From contig JACRDY010000020.1 of NCBI GenBank assembly GCA_016218485.1, positions 1 to 15,380 of the forward strand: 15,380 bases of DNA, given 5' to 3'. Source of the DNA: Candidatus Falkowiibacteriota bacterium. GTDB lineage: Bacteria; Patescibacteriota; Patescibacteriia; JACRDY01. Each line of letters opens with the position of its first letter. Positions within the stretch are counted from its first letter, which is position 1. The notes under the pieces were generated by a model. That model was not told the origin of the DNA. It was given only the letters and a program-made list of their open reading frames with translations, and searched no databases. Of this stretch, positions 5,901 to 12,670 are shown one piece after another. The position numbers and the translations under genes are program-made.

Positions 5901-8177
5901 TTACAATTCACACGAGCCGCCAACGCAGGCCAACTCACGCTTGAGCTCCGTGGCGTCCTCCGACTCGTAGGTAACAATTTTGGAAAAATCCAAATGTTCC
6001 ACTTTTTTCAGTAGTTCCTCATAGCGCTCACGATTAATGGCTTCATACGGCGCCAGCTGATAAACGTGGTTCAAACGCGGCAGGAACGACAGTCCGCCAA
6101 CCAGATCCCAGTGTTCATAGACCCAGTTGGCCACCGCGATCCACTCATTCTCACCCACGGAAATCGTCACCGACGGGTTGTGCTCGGTGTAATGCTCTTT
6201 AACGATCTTCCAGTGCTCCAGCTGCTGCAGCGCGGTCAGGTCATCGCGGCAGATCGCGCCGTCAGGCGCCTTCATCGGAAACTCTAAAACAAAGGTGGTG
6301 GCTTTGGCGAGTGTCTGGCCAACCTCCGGGTAGTAGGGCACGCCCTGATCGCGCAGCATCTTAAAGAGGGTGTCGGTAGCGGAGATGCGCACCCGGCGAA
6401 TGTAGTACGGCGAATGGCGCGGGTGCATGCCGGAGGCGCAGTCCACGGTCTGCGACACGGTACCGGATGGTTTGACACAGGTGATGCAGGTGGACACATT
6501 AACGCCGAACCGTTTGGCGTACTGCTTGTTGACGCGGATTGCTTCCGCTCTTAACTTCTGCAGCACCTTGGGTCGACGCACTGCCGCCGAGTCCCACTGA
6601 CCGGTGATGGAGACGCCGAGCAGCGCCTCACGCTCGCAGTTCTGTTTCCACTCGGCCGATAAATAGGGGAAATAAGTCAGCGACGCCTGGTAGGTGCCGA
6701 GAATAGTGGCGATACGCACTTTCTTCAGCAACGTCGCCTCGGTGTCGTCAGCGCGGGCCACCACTTCACTAAGATTACAAAATTCTTTTGACTCCAGGAT
6801 AATTTCACCACACGGGTTGGTGCCCCAGGCCGGATACGCTTTGTGCTTGTACTGATCCAGCCGCCGCTTCGGCAGCGTCTTCAAGAGGCCGCCGCGGTTA
6901 AAAATACCGCGCTCGCCGCTGCCGCTCTTCATCAGGGCGATCCACTCGTCCATGAATTGCGTGCTGGTCGGCTGGTCGGCATAGACGGCCGAATTATTCG
7001 CCAGCATCCGCTGACTCTCCGAGAGGTAGAACTGCCCCTGCTTGCAGTCACGCACCGCTTCATCATCCAGGTCGGACAGTGAGATCATGGCGCTGCGCCG
7101 CACGCCGCCGGCCACCACGCACTCGCCGATTTTACAAATAATGTCATGCGCGTCCATGTTCGTCAGACGCCGCCCCTGTCGACGCAGCACCCGCGCACGG
7201 GTGAACTCTAAAAGTGAACGCAGCGGCTCCGGGCCAGAGCTCTTGCCACCCATGGTTTTGAGCCGGCTGCCCGCCGGACGAATCAGAGAAAAATCAAAAT
7301 TGATGTCTTTACCCGCAAACCATGTCTTCAGACCCAGCGTCAAGGCGTCCGCCCAGCCTTCCCGGCTGTCCGGGATGACGTACGTTGCCAGTTTCTTGCC
7401 CATCTGGGGTTTAATCTGCGGCAAGGCCTGGATATTCTGACTCTCCACTGACCAGCCGGCGCCAGTGCCACACATGGAAATATACATAATTTCAGCGAAA
7501 TCGCTCAATTTCCGCGGGGCAATGAATGAACAGTTATACGCGCAGACATTACTGCGGCGCGCCGGCTTGCCGGCAAACTGGAACAGGCGCATGGAGGGCA
7601 TGGCCTCTTGCTTGAGAATCGCTGCGCGGATCTCGGCATACTCGGCTTCAGTCAGCTTGGAATTGAGATTCTCATGCATGAAATCAAGGTAGCGATCTAC
7701 CGTCTCAATCCAGGTCTCGCGCCGGCCTTCCTCGGGAATCCAGCGGGCGTAGCTGCGGTAGTAGACAAATTCAGCCAGCGAATTACGGAAATACTGCTTA
7801 CTCTCCGCCACCAGCTCTTTGACGCGCTCGGGCACGAAACCGACTTTCCGCCGGATGGCCGTACGCTCTTGGCGGTAGAGGATATAGGCCTTGGCAGTCT
7901 TGGTGAACCCGGCCTCCATCAGCTGCGCCTCCACAATATCCTGGATGACTTCTACCGTCGGGATGAACTCTTTGGTGCCGGGCAGCTCCTGCTGGAGAGC
8001 TACCAGAGAATCCAAAACCATGCCGGTTACCCGCGTCGCGTCGGCCTCACTCCCTTCCGCCGATGCGGTCATAGCCCGAAAAATTGCGTGTTCAATCCGC
8101 GCGCTGTCAAACGGCACGATATTGCCATCGCGCTTTTGGATGTTCTTTAATACGACCGACTTCTTGGCGCTGACCAT
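5901..8177 (-). CDS. nrdJ: Adenosylcobalamin-dependent ribonucleoside-triphosphate reductase (class II)
   Basis: Reduces ribonucleoside triphosphates to deoxyribonucleotides with an adenosylcobalamin-derived radical; oxygen is neither needed nor harmful. The 758-residue protein has an N-terminal ATP-cone (about 8-105, KNIQKRDGNIVPFDSARIEHA), unlike the Lactobacillus leichmannii enzyme as I recall it. NVCAYNC (210-216) supplies one active-site thiol. NPCGEI (454-459) holds the radical cysteine Cys456 and its Asn/Glu partners, and FCNLSE (466-471) holds the second active-site thiol Cys467. The 11-residue spacing equals that of Cys408 and Cys419 in L. leichmannii. The tail CVGGSC (751-756) is the shuttle pair, with the same spacing as in that enzyme. 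It starts at ATG 8177, 11 bp after the membrane component; CCTCCCT rather than a Shine-Dalgarno site precedes it. Triphosphate rather than diphosphate specificity is inferred from similarity. Confidence 0.96.
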   Translation of the reverse strand: MVSAKKSVVLKNIQKRDGNIVPFDSARIEHAIFRAMTASAEGSEADATRVTGMVLDSLVALQQELPGTKEFIPTVEVIQDIVEAQLMEAGFTKTAKAYILYRQERTAIRRKVGFVPERVKELVAESKQYFRNSLAEFVYYRSYARWIPEEGRRETWIETVDRYLDFMHENLNSKLTEAEYAEIRAAILKQEAMPSMRLFQFAGKPARRSNVCAYNCSFIAPRKLSDFAEIMYISMCGTGAGWSVESQNIQALPQIKPQMGKKLATYVIPDSREGWADALTLGLKTWFAGKDINFDFSLIRPAGSRLKTMGGKSSGPEPLRSLLEFTRARVLRRQGRRLTNMDAHDIICKIGECVVAGGVRRSAMISLSDLDDEAVRDCKQGQFYLSESQRMLANNSAVYADQPTSTQFMDEWIALMKSGSGERGIFNRGGLLKTLPKRRLDQYKHKAYPAWGTNPCGEIILESKEFCNLSEVVARADDTEATLLKKVRIATILGTYQASLTYFPYLSAEWKQNCEREALLGVSITGQWDSAAVRRPKVLQKLRAEAIRVNKQYAKRFGVNVSTCITCVKPSGTVSQTVDCASGMHPRHSPYYIRRVRISATDTLFKMLRDQGVPYYPEVGQTLAKATTFVLEFPMKAPDGAICRDDLTALQQLEHWKIVKEHYTEHNPSVTISVGENEWIAVANWVYEHWDLVGGLSFLPRLNHVYQLAPYEAINRERYEELLKKVEHLDFSKIVTYESEDATELKRELACVGGSCEL

Positions 8178-8188
8178 AGGGAGGCTGG

Positions 8189-8740
8189 TTAGGATTTCTT
8201 AGTCAAAAATTTTAATTGTCCAAATTTTTCCAAAACCGGGTTCTGAATCACGAAGCGGTAGATCAACGGGCTTAGCATCAGCGCCATCAGGAGATTACCC
8301 AAGAGGTGGCGCGCGGTAAAAGGAATTTGTCCAAAAAACGCCTCACTCAACGGCTGGCCAAAAAACAACGGCCCCAGACTCAAGCCCGTTACCGCGTCAA
8401 AAAACAACGTCCCAGCAATGGCAAACTTGGCATAGTGCCAACGATCAGCCGGCCGACGAGCGAAATACCACGCCGCAGCCAAACCGAGCAGACCATAGGT
8501 GCCGGCAGTCAAGAGCGTCCAGACGCCGAGCTTACGAGTCAGTAAATCAAACACGACGATATTAAAAAAAGCAAACAAAAAACCGGCCAGAGCGCCATAG
8601 GCCTTACTGAACGGCATCTGCGTCCCAAGAATTGGCTCAATATTAGCCGGCCGCCAAGGCATCAACCGAATCAGCACGCAAATAACAAAACCAAGAGCAA
8701 ACTTCAGCCAATTTTTTGTATACCTGTCCGTGGTAGGCAT
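8189..8740 (-). CDS. Membrane substrate-binding (S) component of an ECF-type transporter, probably corrinoid
   Basis: A 183-residue integral membrane protein with five or six hydrophobic segments: about 12-27, 47-68, 72-93, 103-127 and 143-165. Conserved-looking loops include WRPANIEPILGTQMPFSKAYG (29-49) and TAGTYG (78-83). Size, helix count and pattern fit the S components of energy-coupling factor vitamin transporters, which work with separately encoded EcfA/EcfT subunits. None of these is in the window. It is the first gene of the operon, 11 bp before the B12-dependent reductase and followed by the adenosyltransferase, so a cobalamin or precursor corrinoid is the likely substrate. That part rests on context. 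It starts at ATG 8740 and is preceded by a folded leader; no Shine-Dalgarno site is seen. Confidence 0.75.
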   Translation of the reverse strand: MPTTDRYTKNWLKFALGFVICVLIRLMPWRPANIEPILGTQMPFSKAYGALAGFLFAFFNIVVFDLLTRKLGVWTLLTAGTYGLLGLAAAWYFARRPADRWHYAKFAIAGTLFFDAVTGLSLGPLFFGQPLSEAFFGQIPFTARHLLGNLLMALMLSPLIYRFVIQNPVLEKFGQLKFLTKKS

Positions 8741-8828
8741 ATCTTTTTTGGAGAGTTTTAAAATGGCCTAATTTTTTAGGGTTGAAAAAAGGCCATAGGG
8801 CTTACAAATTTCTAAGTTGAGAAACTCT
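8741..8828 (-). promoter_or_regulatory. Structured 5' leader of the cobalamin/NrdJ operon
   Basis: From the predicted transcription start near 8828 to the first ATG. By eye, on the minus strand, an outer 7-bp stem AGAGTTT (8828-8822) / AAACTCT (8758-8752) joins the very 5' end of the RNA to a point 11 nt before the start codon. Inside it are ATGGCCT (8796-8790) / AGGCCAT (8769-8763), extended by a T5/A5 helix, and a small hairpin CTTA/TAAG (8816-8813 / 8804-8801). This resembles a three-way junction. It is too short for a classical cobalamin riboswitch and has no obvious B12 box. A regulatory role is inferred. Confidence 0.45.
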
Positions 8829-8834
8829 GTATCT

Positions 8835-8863
8835 ATTATAGCACATCGGCACAATACCCTCAA
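8835..8863 (-). promoter_or_regulatory. Promoter of the cobalamin/NrdJ operon
   Basis: On the minus strand TTGAGG (8863-8858), a 17-bp spacer and a perfect TATAAT (8840-8835). The predicted start is near 8828. It is the strongest promoter candidate in the window and the only good one seen upstream of the four-gene operon. Confidence 0.8.
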
Positions 8864-8969
8864 CGGTGGATAACTCAAAATGTACCACTCCTTAGCTACA
8901 ATTAGGACAAAAAAATGACCCCCACTGACCCCTGGGGCGGGTAAACCAATCCCCAGGCAAAATTAAGTC

Positions 8970-9172
8970 CCAAATCCAAATTCAAAATGTCTAATATCAA
9001 ATGACAAATGTCAAATATCCAGGCTTTTGGCATTGGTGCTTTGACATTTGATATTGATTTGTCATTTGGATTTTGAACTTTGGCATTTATTGGGTATTGG
9101 AATTTTGAACCCGCCCATCCACCCACTCCCTCCCGCTCGCCAGCCACCACCCGCCCAGCCACCCCCAACCCA
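8970..9172. repeat. Mosaic hairpin plus C-rich tract between divergent operons
   Basis: Left words at about 8973-9015 (ccaaattcaaaatg, aatatcaaatg, acaaatgtcaaa) face right words at about 9040-9082 (tttgacatttgatatt, gatttgtcatttgg, attttgaactt). The arms pair imperfectly because the words are reordered and one unit (acaaatg) is duplicated on the left. Positions 9110-9172 then form a C-rich tract of short ccacc/cgccc runs. An 88-codon minus-strand open frame across it (9168-8902) is repeat-derived and not called. Confidence 0.6.
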
Positions 9173-9201
9173 TTGCATTTCTTTCGCCTATTTAGTAGAA
9201 T
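9173..9201 (+). promoter_or_regulatory. Promoter of the polyamine operon
   Basis: TTGCAT (9173-9178), a 17-bp spacer and TAGAAT (9196-9201). The -35 keeps TTG and the -10 matches five of six. The start would be near 9208, leaving a leader of about 104 nt that contains CCTCCTCC at 9284-9291. Confidence 0.5.
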
Positions 9202-9311
9202 TATAGGTATTCACTAAGCAATACTAACTGGCCGAACAAGCCGTGAACGACCAGCGCGCACTAACTTCAAAAAAATAACCATTCCTCCTCCGTTGTCGTG
9301 GAACAATCAGA

Positions 9312-10703
9312 ATGAAAAAAGGTAAAAAGGGTAACGGTCACAAAAATTTAAAAAAATTCTGGAAACTAGGTATCCGAGATTTCAATACCCATTATTTTGA
9401 TATTAACGCCAACGACCACCTGACCGTCAAAGAGGGCAATTACCAGTATGACCTGATACAACTGGTCAAAAAATACGGCTCGCCGACGGAAATTTTTTTC
9501 CCGTACATTCTAGAAGAGCGACTGGAAGAGCTGATTAACCTGTTCAATTCATATATTAAAATCAGCCGCTACCCGGGCAAATTTTTTTACCACTACCCAA
9601 TGAAGGTCAATCAGAATAAAGAATTCATCCTGCCGCTAGTAACGGAAGGGGCTAATTTGGAAACCGGCTCGGCCAACGAGCTGCGCCTGGTCCAAAAAAT
9701 GTGGAACCGCGGTAACCTGAACAAAAAAATCAAAGTGCTCTGCAACGGACCGAAAACCAAAGAATATTTGGATCTGATCACCGAGCTGAAGAAACAGAAT
9801 CTGGATATTATCCCTATCATTGAGGACACGCACGAGTACAACTACCTGGCCAAGTACCGCGGTAACGTCGGCATTCGCCTGGATGTGGATGCGCGCGTCA
9901 GCTCACACTGGGATCGCACGGTGGATCGGTTTGGCTTGAGCGAACAAGAAATTAAACGATTGGGTAAAATAAAAAATCTCAAAGTCCTGCACTACCACAT
10001 CGGCTCACAGATTGAGACGCTCAGCGACATCCTCAAGCCGATTCGTAAATCCATGGAAGTCTACGCCCAGCTGAAAAAAATCAACCCGTCGCTGGATACC
10101 CTGGATATCGGCGGCGGCATGCCCATTCCCTATGACCGTAAATATAAGTACAGCGTAGACACGTTGATCAAAGACATTATTAAATTTATTTCTCATTTTT
10201 GTGAGAAAAACAGCATTACCCCGCCCAACATCGCCTGCGAATGGGGTCGCTATATCGTGGCGCCGGCGCAGGTAACCATTTACCGCGTCATTTGTGAAAA
10301 GGAAATCGCCAAGAGCAAACGCAAGTGGTATGTCATTGACGGCAGCTTCATGAATGACCTTCTAGACACCTGGGCCATTCACCAGAAATGGCATGTGGTG
10401 CCAGCGAACTATATGAACAGCCGCCAGCGGGTGCAAACATGGCTGGCTGGCATGTCTTGCGACTCTGATGACAAATACACGGGTCAGCAAAGCTATGTCC
10501 TCCTGCCGCAGCTGCCCGAGGAAACAGAGGGGGAGGACAGCCTGTACCTGGCAATTTTTGACTCCGGCGCCTACCAAGACGCGCTGGCCTCTCACCATTG
10601 TCTCCTGTCTTCGCCGGTCAAACTCCTCGCCAATAACGCCGAAATTAAAATCATCCGCCGCAAAGAAACGGCCGATGACGTCGCCCGACTCTTCGGTTGG
10701 TAA
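9312..10703 (+). CDS. speA: Biosynthetic arginine decarboxylase (SpeA-like), short form
   Basis: PLP enzyme that converts arginine to agmatine, the first step from arginine to putrescine. The fold is that of the alanine-racemase-like decarboxylases. HYPMKVNQ (94-101) carries the Schiff-base lysine Lys98; other motifs are ETGSANEL (117-124), HYHIGSQ (227-233), DIGGGMPIPYD (265-275) for PLP phosphate, and CEWGRY (309-314). The C-terminal domain has MSCDSDD (381-387), with the substrate-side Cys383/Asp384, and SGAYQ (418-422). These match SpeA better than diaminopimelate or ornithine decarboxylases. At 463 residues it is far shorter than enterobacterial SpeA (about 630-660), probably through absence of inserted helical regions. 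The N-terminus is Lys-rich. Two downstream genes encode the next steps, which supports the arginine assignment. Starts at ATG 9312; ribosome site weak. Confidence 0.88.
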   Translation: MKKGKKGNGHKNLKKFWKLGIRDFNTHYFDINANDHLTVKEGNYQYDLIQLVKKYGSPTEIFFPYILEERLEELINLFNSYIKISRYPGKFFYHYPMKVNQNKEFILPLVTEGANLETGSANELRLVQKMWNRGNLNKKIKVLCNGPKTKEYLDLITELKKQNLDIIPIIEDTHEYNYLAKYRGNVGIRLDVDARVSSHWDRTVDRFGLSEQEIKRLGKIKNLKVLHYHIGSQIETLSDILKPIRKSMEVYAQLKKINPSLDTLDIGGGMPIPYDRKYKYSVDTLIKDIIKFISHFCEKNSITPPNIACEWGRYIVAPAQVTIYRVICEKEIAKSKRKWYVIDGSFMNDLLDTWAIHQKWHVVPANYMNSRQRVQTWLAGMSCDSDDKYTGQQSYVLLPQLPEETEGEDSLYLAIFDSGAYQDALASHHCLLSSPVKLLANNAEIKIIRRKETADDVARLFGW

Positions 10704-10710
10704 GCATCCT

Positions 10711-11559
10711 ATGAAGAAGAAAATTACTATCGGCCTCCTGCAGATGCGCTGCGACCGTGATCCGAAAACCAATCTGGACAACGCCATCAAACGAATTACC
10801 CGAGCGGCCGATGCGGGAGCTCGGCTGATTTGTCTGCCCGAGCTTTTTTTGTCACCGTATTTTTGCCAAGGGCGAAACAAAAAACATTTCGCGCTGGCCG
10901 AAACCATCCCCGGCCCGACTACGACTGTGCTCGGCCGCCTGGCGCGCGACACCAAAACCACGATTATTGCCTCCCTGTTTGAAAAAAGTAAATCGGGAAA
11001 ATACTACAACTCAACCGCGGCGATCGGCCCGGACGGCAAAATCCTCGGCACGTACCGCAAGCTCCACCTCCCCTCCCTGCCGCCGGGACTGTACGATGAG
11101 GATTTTTATTTCACCCGCGGCAACCTTGGCCTGCCGGTCTGGCAGACGCCGGAGGTAACTATAGCCGCGCCCATTTGCTACGACCAGTGGTTCCCGGAAG
11201 TGGCACGCGCCGTGGCCGTAGCGGGCGCGCAGATTATTTTTTACCCCACGGCGATTGGCTGGCCACAGACCGACCGCGGGTCGCTGCAGCGAACCGAACA
11301 CCAGGCCTGGCAGACTATCCAGCAGAGCCACGCCATTGCCAACACCGTCTTTGTCGCGGCCGTCAACCGCGTCGGCCGCGAAGGCCAGCTCCGCTTCTGG
11401 GGCACGTCCTTTGTCAGTGACCCCTACGGTCAAATAATCGCCAAAGTCTCCAGTAAAAAAGAAGAAAACATTATTGTAACCTGTGACCTATCGCTCATTA
11501 ACTCAATGCGCCGGGACTGGGCCTTCCTTGATGAACGGCAAATCACCTGCTCGCTATGA
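10711..11559 (+). CDS. aguB: N-carbamoylputrescine amidase (nitrilase superfamily)
   Basis: Hydrolyses N-carbamoylputrescine to putrescine, CO2 and ammonia. The 282-residue protein shows the nitrilase Glu-Lys-Cys triad: Glu44 in CLPELFLSPYFCQ, Lys117 in YRKLHLPS, and Cys156 in APICYDQWFPE. The segment LPPGLYDEDFYFTRGNLG after the lysine and IGWPQTDRG (182-190) are typical of the AguB branch. The correct start is the ATG at 10711 (MKKKITIGLLQ), 7 bp after speA ends. The frame is open further upstream, but that stretch overlaps speA and reads as its shadow. The stop overlaps the aguA start (ATGA), so translation is probably coupled. Position between arginine decarboxylase and agmatine deiminase supports the role. 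Confidence 0.94.
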   Translation: MKKKITIGLLQMRCDRDPKTNLDNAIKRITRAADAGARLICLPELFLSPYFCQGRNKKHFALAETIPGPTTTVLGRLARDTKTTIIASLFEKSKSGKYYNSTAAIGPDGKILGTYRKLHLPSLPPGLYDEDFYFTRGNLGLPVWQTPEVTIAAPICYDQWFPEVARAVAVAGAQIIFYPTAIGWPQTDRGSLQRTEHQAWQTIQQSHAIANTVFVAAVNRVGREGQLRFWGTSFVSDPYGQIIAKVSSKKEENIIVTCDLSLINSMRRDWAFLDERQITCSL

Positions 11560-12575
11560 CCTACCGCCTGCCCGCTGAATGGGAACCGCATGAAGCCACT
11601 TGGCTGGCCTGGCCGCACTGCGCCGCGCACTGGCCGGGGGGTAGGCTCAAAACCGTTCCGCCCGTCTACGCGGATATTATTAAGGCGCTCGTAACCGTGG
11701 AAAACGTCTATGTCTGCGTCAATGACGCCAAGGCGGAGCGAACCGCCCGGGCAATACTGGCCAGAGCCGGCGTGAAGAGCGCAGCCGGACAATTACGCTT
11801 TTTCCGTATTCCAACTGACGCCTCCTGGTCACGGGATCATGGTCCGATTTTTGTCCGCGATACAACCGGACGGCTTATGATTACCGACTGGAAATTCAAC
11901 GGCTGGGGCAATCAGTGGCCGCACCGGCGCGATGATCGGGTACCGCAAACCATTGGTAAACTATTTAACCTTCCCGTCATCAAACCCAATATGGTGCTGG
12001 AAGGCGGCTCCATTGACGTCAACGGACAGGGCACGCTCTTGACCACCCGACAGTGCCTCTTAAACAAAAACCGCAATCCCCGCTTGAGCCAGCGGCAAAT
12101 TGAGCAGCAGCTCACCCGCTACCTCGGCGCCCGCCACATCCTTTGGCTGGATAGTGGAATCGTCGGCGACGACACCAGCGGGCACATTGATGACATTGCG
12201 CGGTTTGTGAACGCAACAACAATCGTCTGCGCGGTGGAAAATAATCGGCGTGACGCCAACTACTCTATTTTGAAAAAAAACTTCCAGGACCTCAAAACCA
12301 TGACTGACCAAGCCGGAAAAAAATTGCGGATCATCCCGCTACCGATGCCTCAACCAGTCTTCTTCCGCCGCCGGCGCCTGCCCGCGAGTTACTTGAACTT
12401 TTATATCGCCAACAAAACCGTGCTCGTCCCCACCTTCCGCAATGGTCACGACGTTGCCTCGCTGTCTATACTAAAAAAGGCTTTCCCGAGCCGGAAAGTC
12501 GTTGGCCTTGACTGCAGAAATTTGATCTGGGGTCTGGGCGCCATCCACTGCTCCACGCAGCAACAACCAAAATAA
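11556..12575 (+). CDS. aguA: Agmatine deiminase
   Basis: Converts agmatine to N-carbamoylputrescine and ammonia. The 339-residue protein of the guanidino-modifying superfamily has LPAEWEPHEATWLAWPH (5-21), WSRDHGP (91-97) with Asp94, FNGWGNQ (114-120), LEGGSIDVNGQGTLLTT (148-164), SGHIDD (208-213) with His210, and the catalytic Cys332 in GAIHCSTQQQP near the C-terminus. All residues expected for catalysis are present and the length is close to the usual 330-370. Its ATG overlaps the aguB stop by 4 bp. It completes speA-aguB-aguA, a full arginine-to-putrescine route in one transcript. The gene ends directly before an inverted repeat that separates it from the convergent deoxyhypusine-synthase-like gene. 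Confidence 0.96.
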   Translation: MTYRLPAEWEPHEATWLAWPHCAAHWPGGRLKTVPPVYADIIKALVTVENVYVCVNDAKAERTARAILARAGVKSAAGQLRFFRIPTDASWSRDHGPIFVRDTTGRLMITDWKFNGWGNQWPHRRDDRVPQTIGKLFNLPVIKPNMVLEGGSIDVNGQGTLLTTRQCLLNKNRNPRLSQRQIEQQLTRYLGARHILWLDSGIVGDDTSGHIDDIARFVNATTIVCAVENNRRDANYSILKKNFQDLKTMTDQAGKKLRIIPLPMPQPVFFRRRRLPASYLNFYIANKTVLVPTFRNGHDVASLSILKKAFPSRKVVGLDCRNLIWGLGAIHCSTQQQPK

Positions 12576-12577
12576 AA

Positions 12578-12670
12578 GATTGCAGATTTTAGATTGTAGA
12601 TTTCAGATTTGTATAATAGTAACGTTACGTGCCGACTCAATCTGCAATCTGCAATCTAAAATCTACAATC
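12578..12670. repeat. Mosaic hairpin between convergent polyamine genes
   Basis: Left arm about 12578-12610 and right arm about 12639-12670 are near-perfect inverted copies made of gattgcaga, ttttagatt and gattgtaga words, with a 28-nt loop that contains TATAAT and aacgtt. The right arm overlaps the last codons of the gene at 12663-13769 and supplies its TAG stop. It may end transcription from both sides, but neither strand shows a clear T tract after it. Confidence 0.75.

Noticed and set aside
8741..8828. Classical cobalamin riboswitch
   Set aside because: The leader is too short and I see no B12 box; only a generic folded leader is supported.
8902..9168. 88-codon minus-strand open frame between the two operons
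   Set aside because: It covers the mosaic hairpin and C-rich tract; its residues mirror the repeat words.
10468..10710. N-terminal extension of aguB into speA
   Set aside because: It overlaps well-conserved speA C-terminal sequence, and the nitrilase domain begins exactly at the ATG at 10711.
1573..12670. CRISPR array in the repeat-rich spacers
   Set aside because: The repeats are inverted and mosaic, without regularly spaced direct repeats and unique spacers, and no cas gene is present.
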